Assembly (NCBI GenBank): GCA_037355855.1
Contig: CM074762.1
Location: forward strand, 2,232,001 to 2,296,000
Direction of reading: 5' to 3'
Length of the DNA: 64,000 bases
Source of the DNA: Pseudo-nitzschia pungens
Lineage: Eukaryota; Bacillariophyta; Bacillariophyceae; Bacillariales; Bacillariaceae
Part shown: positions 20,784 to 29,282 of the stretch, one piece after another
How positions within the stretch are numbered: the first letter of the stretch is position 1
Layout: every line of letters starts with the position of its first letter
Program-made: the position numbers and the translations under genes
Notes under the pieces: generated by a model
Told to the model about the DNA's origin: nothing
Databases searched by the model: none
Seen by the model: the letters and a program-made list of their open reading frames with translations, nothing else

Positions 20784-21205
20784 TACTACCTCCGTTCTGA
20801 AATAACTGACCACCTAGCACATACAAGGTTGACTATGGATCAATTTTCAACCAATTCAAATCGTTCTTTTTGGGTTGAACTCTCCTCAACTATGTCCTTA
20901 TGCCTGGTTAGACACTAGTTAACTCAGTTGTATTGGTCTACCTTTCATTGGGACTTGAACAGGGACTGTCCCGCCCTGCAAATGTGATTTCACCACATGA
21001 AAGGCTTATACCTGGCATTTGAACCTCTAGGAAGGTTCTTTCAAAAGCTAAGACACTAAACTTTTGTCTAGCAATAGGTGATAGAAACAAGAAGAGAGTT
21101 CTTGTACCTTCACTTCTGTTCCAAAGAGACCCATTTTATAGCCCAGGTGTGGTGTCCCATTTGCATTTTTTGGTCTATGAGGGACCCAACGCATGCTAAA
21201 AATGC
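20784..21205. other. Non-satellite insert inside satellite A; Stowaway-like left end
   Basis: This segment interrupts the satellite. Its left border is TA followed by CTACCTCCGTTCTGAAATAA, which resembles the Stowaway terminal consensus CTCCCTCCGTTC next to its TA target site. No matching right-hand inverted repeat is visible, so it may be a truncated element. Its distal part overlaps the first copy of the 252-bp duplication. Confidence 0.4.
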
Positions 21206-21560
21206 TCACAAGGTCCGTAACCTTACGCTAAGGTTAACAAGCCATCTACCGGTACGTACTACAACATGAAGGCCAAACAAAATCCTTCCGTATTTTTTGA
21301 TTCTGGGCTCATCCCTGGATGAACTCTAGGTGATAGAAACAAGAAGAGAGTTCTTGTACCTTCACTTCTGTTCCAAAGAGACCCATTTTATAGCCCAGGT
21401 GTGGTGTCCCATTTGCATTTTTTGGTCTATGAGGGACCTAAAGCATGCTAAAAATGCTCACAAGGTCCGTAACCTTACGCTAAGGTTAACAAGCCATCTA
21501 CCGGCCAAACAAAATCCTTCCGTATTTTTTGATTCTGGGCTCATCCCTGGATGAACTCTA
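21075..21560. repeat. 252-bp tandem duplication
   Basis: The segment beginning TAGGTGATAGAAACAAGAAG at 21075 repeats at 21327, exactly 252 bp further on. The second copy is slightly shorter (it lacks about 20 bp after CATCTACCGG). It fuses part of the non-satellite insert with satellite A sequence, so it arose after the insertion. Both copies carry an open frame of about 63-74 codons with no known motif; I do not call it a gene. Confidence 0.88.
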
Positions 21561-22570
21561 TTACGTATGGTACCAAAAAAAATTGTACGATTTTGATTGA
21601 ACATAAAAATTACAGAATGATTCATACATACTACTGTATGTACTAGGTATGGTACCAAAACTCAATTCTATGCTCACAAGGTCCATACCGTAAGGTTAAC
21701 AAGCCATCTACTACCATACGGTATTAATAGTACATGAAGGCCAAACAAAAAACCTTCCATATTTTTGGACTCTAGGCTCATCCCTTGATGAATTTAATTC
21801 TATTGCCATTACTACTAGTAGTAACCAAACCAAAATCTATCCCTATTTGATTCTAGACATGTCCCTCTAGATGAATCTAATACTACTGCCACTAATAGTA
21901 CGGTAGTAGTACTAGCTGATTAAAGTACCAGTAATCTTAACTCGTAATCCACTCATAATAAATTGTACAATTTTGAACATAAAAATTACAGACTGATTCA
22001 TACATACCGTATGGTACGTATTATGTATGGTACCAGAACTCAATTCTATATTCACAAGGTCCGTACCCTAAGGTTAACAATCCATCTACCGGTACGTAGT
22101 ACAACATATAGGCCAAACAAAATCCTTCCATATTTTTTGATTCTAGGCTCATCCCTGGATGAATCTAATTCTATTGCCATTACTAGTACTAGTAGTAACC
22201 AAACCAAAATCTATCCCTATTTGATTCTAGACACGTCCCTTAAGATGAATCTAATACTACTGCCACTAATGGTATGGTAATGGTAGTACTAGATGATTAA
22301 AGTAAAAGTAATCTTGCCTCATAATCAAATCATAAAAAATTGTACGATTTTGAACATAGCAATTACAGACTGATTCATACATACCGTATGGTACGTATTA
22401 TGTATGGTACCAGAACTCAATTCTATGCTCACAAGGTCTTTACCAAGAGGTTACTCATGTCATCTACTACCCTACTAGTAGTAGCCCAACCAGGTACCTA
22501 TTTATTTAATTCTTTGCTTGTCCCTACTAGAAGATAAATGTAATAAAACTACTGATACTACTACTGCTTT
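21561..22570. repeat. Satellite A, 377-bp diverged units
   Basis: Markers of the GTACGATTTTGAACATA type lie at about 21588, 21965 and 22342, a spacing of 377 bp. Each unit ends with the GGCCAAACAAAATCC module and an AGTAGTA-rich tail. Units are clearly diverged from one another and from the 369-bp copies. Confidence 0.85.
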
Positions 22571-22577
22571 TGGAATG

Positions 22578-23935
22578 ATCTAGTACTAATCCTACTACAA
22601 TGGCCCAGCATCCTGTCTAGCATCCTGTCAAGCATCCCCTATTCCGTTCTACAGTTCCGTCTATTTCTTAGCACCCTGTATCTCTAATAAAATATAGAGG
22701 TGCTAAGAGCTGGGGTATGTAGATCTAGTACTATTCCTACTACAATTGCCCAGCATCCTGTCTAGTATCCTGTCTATTCCATTCTACAGATCCGTCTATT
22801 TCTTAGCACCCTGTATCTCTAATAAAATATACAGATGCTAAGAGCTGGGGTATGTAGATCTAGTACTAATCCTACTACAATAGTACTGTCTATTTCTTAG
22901 CACCCTGTATCTCTAATAAAATATAGAGGTGGTAAGAGCTGGGGTATGTAGATCTAGTACTAATCCTACTACAATGGCCTAGCATCCTGTCTAGCATCCT
23001 GTTTAGTATCTCCTATTCCGTTCTACAGTTCCGTCTATTTCTTAGCACCCTGTATCTCTAATAAAATAAAGAGGTGCTAAGAGCTGGGGTATGTAGATCT
23101 AGTACTAATCCTACTACAATGGCCTAGCATCCTGTCTAGCATCCTGTTTAGTATCTCCTATTCCGTTCTACAGTTCTGTCTATATCTTAGCACCCTGTAT
23201 CTCTAATAAAATATAGAGGTGCTAAGAGCTGGGGTATGTAGATCTAGTACTAATCCTGCTACAATGGTACAGCATCCTGTCTAGCATCCTGTCTATTCCG
23301 TTCTACAGTTCCATATATTTCTTAGCACCCTGTATCTCTAATAAAATATAGAGGTGGTAAGAGCTGGGGTATGTAGATCTAGTACTAATCCTACTACAAT
23401 GGTACAGCATCCTGTCTAGCATCCTGTCTATTCCGTTCTACAGTTCTGTCTATATCTTAGCACCCTGTTTCTCTAATAAAATATAGAGGTGGTAAGAGCT
23501 GGGGTATGTAGATCTAGTACTAATCCTACTACAACAGCCCAGCATCCTGTCTAGCATCCTGTTTAGTATCTCCTATTCCATTCTACAGTTCCGTCTATAT
23601 CTTAGCACCCTGTATCTCTAATAAAATATAGAGGTGCTAAGAGCTGGGATATGTAGATCTAGTACTAATCCTACTACAATGGCCTAGCATCCTGTCTAGC
23701 ATCCTGTTTAGTATCTCCTATTCCGTTCTACAGTTCCGTCTATTTCTTAGCACCCTGTATCTCTAATAAAATAAAGAGGTGCTAAGAGCTGGGGTATGTA
23801 GATCTAGTACTAATCCTACTACAATGGTACAGCATCCTGTCTAGCATCCTGTCTATTCCGTTCTACAGTTCCGTCTATATCTTAGCACCCTGTATCTCTA
23901 ATAAAATATAGAGGTGCTAAGAGCTGGGGTACCGG
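22578..23935. repeat. Satellite B: 135/145-bp tandem array with hairpin
   Basis: AGATCTAGTACT recurs at 22721, 22856, 22950, 23095, 23240, 23375, 23510, 23655 and 23800, giving spacings of 135, 94, 145, 145, 135, 135, 145 and 145 bp, with a partial unit at each end. The long type has an extra 10 bp (TTTAGTATCTCC...). Every unit contains CTTAGCACC...GGTGCTAAG, a 9-bp stem with a loop of roughly 20 nt; three units have GGTGGTAAG, which breaks one pair. The unit shares no sequence with satellite A that I can see. Confidence 0.93.
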
Positions 23936-24158
23936 TATGTAAAATGCACCATAATAATATAGTGCTTCATTAAGGTTACTATTATTTGATTCATTCTCAC
24001 TTGTACATATGACAATAAAGTATTTAACATACGATAACCAATACAATACGAAGTACTACTTTTACTAGTTTCTCTGCCTCTAATCCCTACGATGTTCGTA
24101 CCATTAATTACCGGTAATACAGAGAAAGCTACAACTCCACTAGCCCCCTCTAAGGCCC

Positions 24159-24331
24159 AATAAGATTCCTTTGTTTTCTGAATCTTTATCATACCAGTTT
24201 GTAGATGGTAAGTTATACTTCAGGGCCCAGTGTCTTCACAACGCTTCCGCCTAGTGTTTCCGTCTCCAGTGAATCCATTTTCACAAACCCGATCCCTAAT
24301 AAGATTCCTTTGTTTTCTGAATCTTTATCAT
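24159..24331. repeat. Second 110-bp copy nested in a 34-bp direct duplication
   Basis: The 110-bp repeat (24191-24300) is flanked by direct copies of a 34-bp sequence beginning AATAAGATTCCTTTG (24159-24192 and 24298-24331). These overlap the repeat by 2-3 bp on each side. This looks like insertion with a long target duplication, or a template switch during repair. Confidence 0.85.
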
Positions 24332-24649
24332 TGATTCTTTGTCGAGAAGAAATACTGGTACGTAGTACGAAGTAAACCTTACTTGTAACGGGAAAAGGAA
24401 CGTCGTTGAAAAATTGAGGCTGATGCACGATGACATCACATGGTACGGATTGATGAATGTGTTCGGAGTTGGCGTTAGCCAGAAGCATAGGAATCATCTG
24501 GAGGAGAGGAGAGTTGCACAGCTTGGACCGCACACGACAAGGGGGTGTAGTAATGCTGTTGGTTCTTGTTGTCAAGTTTGCGTCACAACTGAAATTACGA
24601 CTGAGCTCTACCAATTGATCTTTCCCAGCAGATTCATTGCTTGTTAAGG

Positions 24650-26314
24650 ATGAAAACTTCCTTTCTAAAAGCTTTGAAAGTTTCTTTTGCCAGTTGTTGG
24701 TGGGTTAGAACTTTGATTTTACCCGCGGATGCCTTCGTGATTCCTCGACAGTCGCGATCTTCGCAGCACATACAACGCTATAAAATTATTTTCAGCAAGT
24801 TCCAAAGCAAAGGGCGAGATGCCGATACAGAGAGCACAATATTGAGATCCAACAACAACGAGGACACAGGGGTATCGGATACATCAAGCGGTGAAGGTAA
24901 ATGGAAACGTGGGGGAAGAGTTTCTGTGGAAGTCACGAAACATGTTTTCTTCCCAGCTGGTTCCATTTTGGATGACGATGATCCCCTCCGAGCGGCGTCA
25001 AGCAGTGTTAGGGAGGCCTGGTTGGAATATCATTGGAAAAAGGGTGGCGGTTTGCCCATTCTGATTCTGGAACAAGACGAGCATAGAACCAACAAAAGCG
25101 ACGGCGGCGAAGGCAAACAGAGGATTATTGCGCCAGTGCTAATGAAAGAACGGATTTCGTCTTTTCCAGTGCAACTGACTGAACCAGAAGGACCATCCGC
25201 TGCTTCACTGAACTTGGAATACATAGTGACATCACCAGGTCCATTTTTCGGGAATGATTTGGTATCAGGGTCGCATCTTGGAAGCGTCATTTTTTCTTCG
25301 GATTATTCCTCCGACAACAGAAAATCCGACCAAAGCGACGAGGATGTGATGACCAGTGAAGCAAAAAATATCATTACGACCATGACCTGGAAGGTCGAAT
25401 TTGAAACGATCCAACTCCTGGAACTTTATCAAAAGGTAACGGAATTCACCATTGGAACAGCTTCCCAGACGGTGGCGGAAGCCGTACAGACGCCCCGGTT
25501 GTTGAGCCTCCGGACACGTATTTCTCCGTCAAAGGAAACATCGGCATACGACAACGAAGGACCACTTGGGCCTGCCGTGGAAGCGAGGAGAGAATGGTTG
25601 GATTTTTTGTTCTCCTCACAAGGAGGAGGATTGCCGCTTCCACCGCCGTTGTCGTTTGGCGAAATTTTGCAAGAGGGAGGTGGCCTGGCGAGACGGAAAA
25701 TCTTGCGTTTCCCACCAGGGCTGGTCGAGACCGCAATAGTGGATTCGCCTTCGACTGTTGCTCCTGAAGATGTGGGAAGCGAAAAAGTTACTGCGTACTA
25801 TCAACTGGAGAATCCCGGATGGCTGACCTTTCCGTTCCTCGTGCATACACATTTGGGCAGGGTAACTTTTCGTCCTCTTTCGTTGTCATCGCCCCAAAAC
25901 GAAAGCAATCAAGATCGACAAATAGAAGCGCCATCAACCGATGAAGAAAGGCAAGGTATAGAAATGATCTGGGAGGTCGAGATTCGACCGTACCGATTTG
26001 TGAGACCTTTAGTGGAGAAGCTAACGGAGATGACAATATCCACCATTGCACGGAATGTCAAGGTTCGTCTCGAGGAACCGGGAGCCAGAGTTGTGATCAA
26101 ACCGCCCAGGGGGGGTACTGGTCGACAGACGCAAACTTTCGGTTCGGTTTCAAAGGCTACCTGGGTTGGCCGTGTCCTGGATGGCCACTTGGTCGACACA
26201 AGGTCGACGTGGGAGCAAACAGTTTCACTCTTCCAGCCCTGGACGTGGGGCGAGAAGGGCAATGGAGACAACATTGAGTTTGTCTGGTCAGATCGAAGAA
26301 TGACGAAACCGTAA
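24650..26314 (+). CDS. Plastid-targeted protein with two SRPBCC-like domains
   Basis: I start at the ATG at 24650 (554 residues; the frame upstream begins with a TTG). The leader has a hydrophobic core (WVRTLILP) and the junction ADAFVIPRQ, close to ASAFAP. The mature protein contains two homologous units. Unit 1 (about 80-275) has EAWLEYHWKKGGGLP, PGPFFGNDL, HLGSVIFS, TMTWKVEFE and YQKVTEFTIGTASQTV. Unit 2 (about 300-485) has REWLDFLFSSQGGGLP, NPGWLTFPFL, HLGRVTFRP, MIWEVEIRP and VEKLTEMTISTIARNV. The strand-rich body ending in a long amphipathic helix is typical of SRPBCC/START-type lipid- or pigment-binding folds. The assignment rests on pattern, not on catalytic residues. A role in binding a hydrophobic plastid ligand is inference. 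Confidence 0.78.
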   Translation: MKTSFLKALKVSFASCWWVRTLILPADAFVIPRQSRSSQHIQRYKIIFSKFQSKGRDADTESTILRSNNNEDTGVSDTSSGEGKWKRGGRVSVEVTKHVFFPAGSILDDDDPLRAASSSVREAWLEYHWKKGGGLPILILEQDEHRTNKSDGGEGKQRIIAPVLMKERISSFPVQLTEPEGPSAASLNLEYIVTSPGPFFGNDLVSGSHLGSVIFSSDYSSDNRKSDQSDEDVMTSEAKNIITTMTWKVEFETIQLLELYQKVTEFTIGTASQTVAEAVQTPRLLSLRTRISPSKETSAYDNEGPLGPAVEARREWLDFLFSSQGGGLPLPPPLSFGEILQEGGGLARRKILRFPPGLVETAIVDSPSTVAPEDVGSEKVTAYYQLENPGWLTFPFLVHTHLGRVTFRPLSLSSPQNESNQDRQIEAPSTDEERQGIEMIWEVEIRPYRFVRPLVEKLTEMTISTIARNVKVRLEEPGARVVIKPPRGGTGRQTQTFGSVSKATWVGRVLDGHLVDTRSTWEQTVSLFQPWTWGEKGNGDNIEFVWSDRRMTKP

Positions 26315-26586
26315 TCTATTTTGCGGGCTCTGGCGGCAAAATGGACAAAGTCTTCGAGAGAGGGCAGAACACAACATGAGATGCGAGAGCATAGTTCACG
26401 CACTCTCCTCTTTGTTGCGTGTGCGATGGATGATCGTGGCGCTAACGATTCATGTAGTTCGTATCGCATACGTCATTCCCATTATCAGAGTTCTTCTATT
26501 TATTTTGCATCTGCACTATCTATCAAATTAAACTGAAATCAACCCTATCATCAATCAGTCAATTGTTGCGTTATCTGTATGTATAT

Positions 26587-27135
26587 TCAACATTCGGTAG
26601 AATCTTTTCCCATTTCGTTGGCAACTATGGTCTCCAACCCCTCGGCCCTCTGAATCAATGCTTTTCGTTGGGCCCTCAAGGCCTTCGATCCCGCTACATC
26701 GATCACGTCTAACCGGCAGCAAAAGCGCGTAATCATCTCGGATATAAAACCCGGTTTCTGGATACCCTTGTCGTTGTTTCGAATGTTGCGCTCCAACTCA
26801 TTGATTTCGTCTTCGACTTGGCGCAGTTTCTCATAGGTATCCTTTTCACTCGAATACAGTGGAGAGTGCAGAAGCATCAGTTTTGTGCGATCCTTGATTC
26901 CAAGTTCAGCAAGAGTCTTTGTTCCCAATGATGCATCGTATTTGTCATCGTCTTCGTCAAGGTAATTTATGTTGAGTTTCTGCGGTCCTATTAACTTCTG
27001 AAACCGAGGAACCAACCCGGTCGCATCGCACACTTTTGCCCGTAGATCATCCACTGTAGTGGTCATGGCGGGAATATCCTTCAGCGTCACTTTGTGACCA
27101 AGTCCCGCAACACGAATTGTGATGGTAGACTCCAT
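26587..27135 (-). CDS. BAG1-like co-chaperone (ubiquitin-like plus BAG domain)
   Basis: BAG proteins bind the Hsp70 ATPase domain and promote nucleotide release; the Ubl can link them to the proteasome. I prefer the ATG at 27135 (182 residues); another in-frame ATG at 27189 would add 18 basic residues. Residues 1-85 are ubiquitin-like (ITIRVAGLGHKVTL, TVDDLRAKVCDATGL, KLIGPQKL, TLAELGIKDRTKLMLL). Residues about 92-178 are helical and match a BAG domain (KLRQVEDEINELERNI, FISEMITRFCCRLDVIDV, ALRAQRKALIQRAEGL). It is convergent with the plastid SRPBCC gene, 272 bp away, and divergent from eL19. Cytosolic or nuclear. Confidence 0.87.
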   Translation of the reverse strand: MESTITIRVAGLGHKVTLKDIPAMTTTVDDLRAKVCDATGLVPRFQKLIGPQKLNINYLDEDDDKYDASLGTKTLAELGIKDRTKLMLLHSPLYSSEKDTYEKLRQVEDEINELERNIRNNDKGIQKPGFISEMITRFCCRLDVIDVAGSKALRAQRKALIQRAEGLETIVANEMGKDSTEC

Positions 27136-28028
27136 TTTATTGCGTGGTGAAAACGATCGTGCTCTTCTTGGGAAGCTCCAGAATCCCATGAGAACGGTAC
27201 CTTGTAGTATGGTTGGATGCAGCAGTCGCGGCACTCACGAACTTGGTGTACCGTATGAGAAGGAAGAAAGAAAAATAATTGTAAAAAAATTGATGCACGA
27301 TCAATAGCGAATGATTGCAAGATCTGGTTCGTAGTTTGTACGCAGCATCACGTACTCGTACGTTCATCCAAGAACATACGACGTGTATTCGAAGCAAGTA
27401 CTTACGTACCGGTAACCTTACCCGTATTGGTATCAAACTCGTACGGTACGGCAAGTTATTTGATGGTGATGAATCGTGGGAAGGTTTTTAGGTCGAACTA
27501 ATCGAACCACAGAGAGTGAAATGATTCATTGGACTTGAAAAAGGATTTGTCGTCTGTCCATCTGTCTCCCAAACCATACGAAACTTCTTTTACCTGTCTT
27601 ACTAATATTCATTCTGCGCGTACTTATTTGATCCTGTAGAAACCTACGTCCTCAACGCAGTAGAGCCGGCATACACGAGAAACTTACTATTCGGCGCAGC
27701 GGCATCAACACCTCGCTGTTATTCCCTCTCAACTCCTGTACTACTTCTCTAACGGAATCAATAAATAGCGAGCAGCAACCATGGGTGGTAAGGACGATGT
27801 CGTGTGTTGGACTTGATAGATGATGCCAGTAGCGGAAAATAATAGCATGCAACAATCTGATGAAGATGGTGGAGGACCGCGGACAAAGACGGTTACTGGG
27901 ACTTTTTATGGGACACGAACAAGGGCCTTGAAAAATCGAGAAAATTAGAAACGAATGATACCTCGGATTGTAGTTCCCAAGAATTTGAATATCCAAACAA
28001 CTCACGGTGCTGTGTTTATCTTCATTCT
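27136..28028. promoter_or_regulatory. Divergent promoter region between BAG and eL19 genes
   Basis: This 893-bp spacer between head-to-head genes includes the eL19 promoter. TACGTACCGGTAACCTTAC-type words occur at 27402-27421. I see no other gene; open frames near 27652-28005 lack support. Confidence 0.4.
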
Positions 28029-28988
28029 ATGCCTACAGTCAATCTTAGACTTCAAAAGCGTCTCGCGGCCTCCGTTTTGGGGTGCGGAAAGCGCAAAATT
28101 TGGTTGGATCCTAACGAGACCAACGAAATTGCTTTGGCCAACTCTCGCCGCAACATTGCTCGTCTGCAACGTGATGGGCTTATCATCAAGAAGCCTAGTG
28201 TTGTGCACTCCCGTGCCCGCGTTCAGTTGAGAAATGAGGCCAAGAGAAAGGGACGACACACTGGTAAGTTTCGTGGTCTGGAACGTATCCGAAACGATCG
28301 ATGGACTTGGATAAAAATGGATGGGTACATCTCTCGTTCGGAACGAGGAGTTCACGCCCTCGAAATGTTGGATTGGTTCTTCCTTCTAGCAATAGGAGGA
28401 CGTTTACCACTAGCTTTGTGATGCCGCACGTCGCGTGCTCTAATCATCCCTAGCTAGGTCCCAACGATAATGAGGGCTAGAATTTGTGGATTGAGATACA
28501 TCCATCCGGCCAGACAACCGGTAGTCCATATTCCACGCATAGATCGAGCATTCACTCGAACCGTGTACTTTTGTCACGCGACGACATTTTATTGCGATTT
28601 TGAATTCACTCATTCGCTTTCTTTCACCTCGTATCAAACGATAGGTATCGGTAAGCGTAGAGGTACTGCCAACGCCCGTCTGCCCTTCAAGGTTTTGTGG
28701 ATGCGCCGTCAAAGAGTTCTTCGTCGTATGTTGCAAAAGCTCCGAAACGCGAAGAAGATCGACAAGCACATCTACCATTCCTTGTACATGCTCTCGAAGG
28801 GTAACCAATTCAAGAACAAGACTGTTCTTCTCGAAAAGATCCACGAATTGAAGGCTGTTGTTGTCCAAGAGAAGGCACTCTCCGAACAAGCCCAAGCACG
28901 AAAGAGCCGTGCCAAGAACCGCCTTGAACGACGAGCGGCCAAGGAAGCCAAGAAGGCCGCTGATGCCGAAGCCGCATCAAACCTTTAA
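28029..28988 (+). CDS. RPL19: 60S ribosomal protein eL19
   Basis: This is a structural protein of the cytosolic large ribosomal subunit. Exons are 28029-28263 and 28645-28988; the 381-bp intron has GTAAGT and TAG borders. The joined protein is 192 residues, the usual length. The N-terminal half has [35 protein letters not shown] and [14 protein letters not shown]; the junction restores [17 protein letters not shown], exactly the conserved family core (HTG-Y/I-GKRRG). The second exon has [27 protein letters not shown] and a long basic C-terminal helix. The intron lies inside the conserved loop and is one of the longest in this window. A 130-codon open read-through into the intron is coincidental. 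Confidence 0.97.
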
Positions 28989-29282
28989 ACAACTAGTATT
29001 GTATTAGAAAAAGTAATATAATATGAAAGAAATTGTACCCCTCGCTAAACCTTTGTGTCGGAGCCTAGTCAGTTGTGTTGCTTGTGCAGTGATATTTTGA
29101 AATTTGCACGTAGAACTGGATGAACTAGACTCTACACAAAGTGGCGATAGGATTTTTAATTTGTGTTGGATTGCGAATTTTACAAATAACCCCAGGAAAA
29201 CATTCGTAGAAATTAACTTCGATTCTATTATCTTTTGCTGAGACCGCACAATTGTACGAATTCATCTCGTCTAAGTTATAAA

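Noticed and set aside
20941..21000. Possible tRNA T-arm (GGGACTTGAACAGGGAC) on the minus strand
   Set aside because: The stem next to the TTCAAG loop does not pair, and no acceptor stem or A box is present.
21078..21554. Paired frames MIETRREFLYLHFC... in the 252-bp duplication
   Set aside because: Similarity is due to DNA duplication; the starts are GTG, and there is no synonymous-change evidence of selection.
22578..23935. CRISPR-like array
   Set aside because: Units are head-to-tail satellite repeats without unique spacers, in a eukaryotic nuclear context.
24213..24614. 133-codon minus-strand frame ending in the 110-bp repeat
   Set aside because: Starts with TTG only, and its end is the duplicated 110-bp segment; the other copy (17180-17449) reads through in a different frame.
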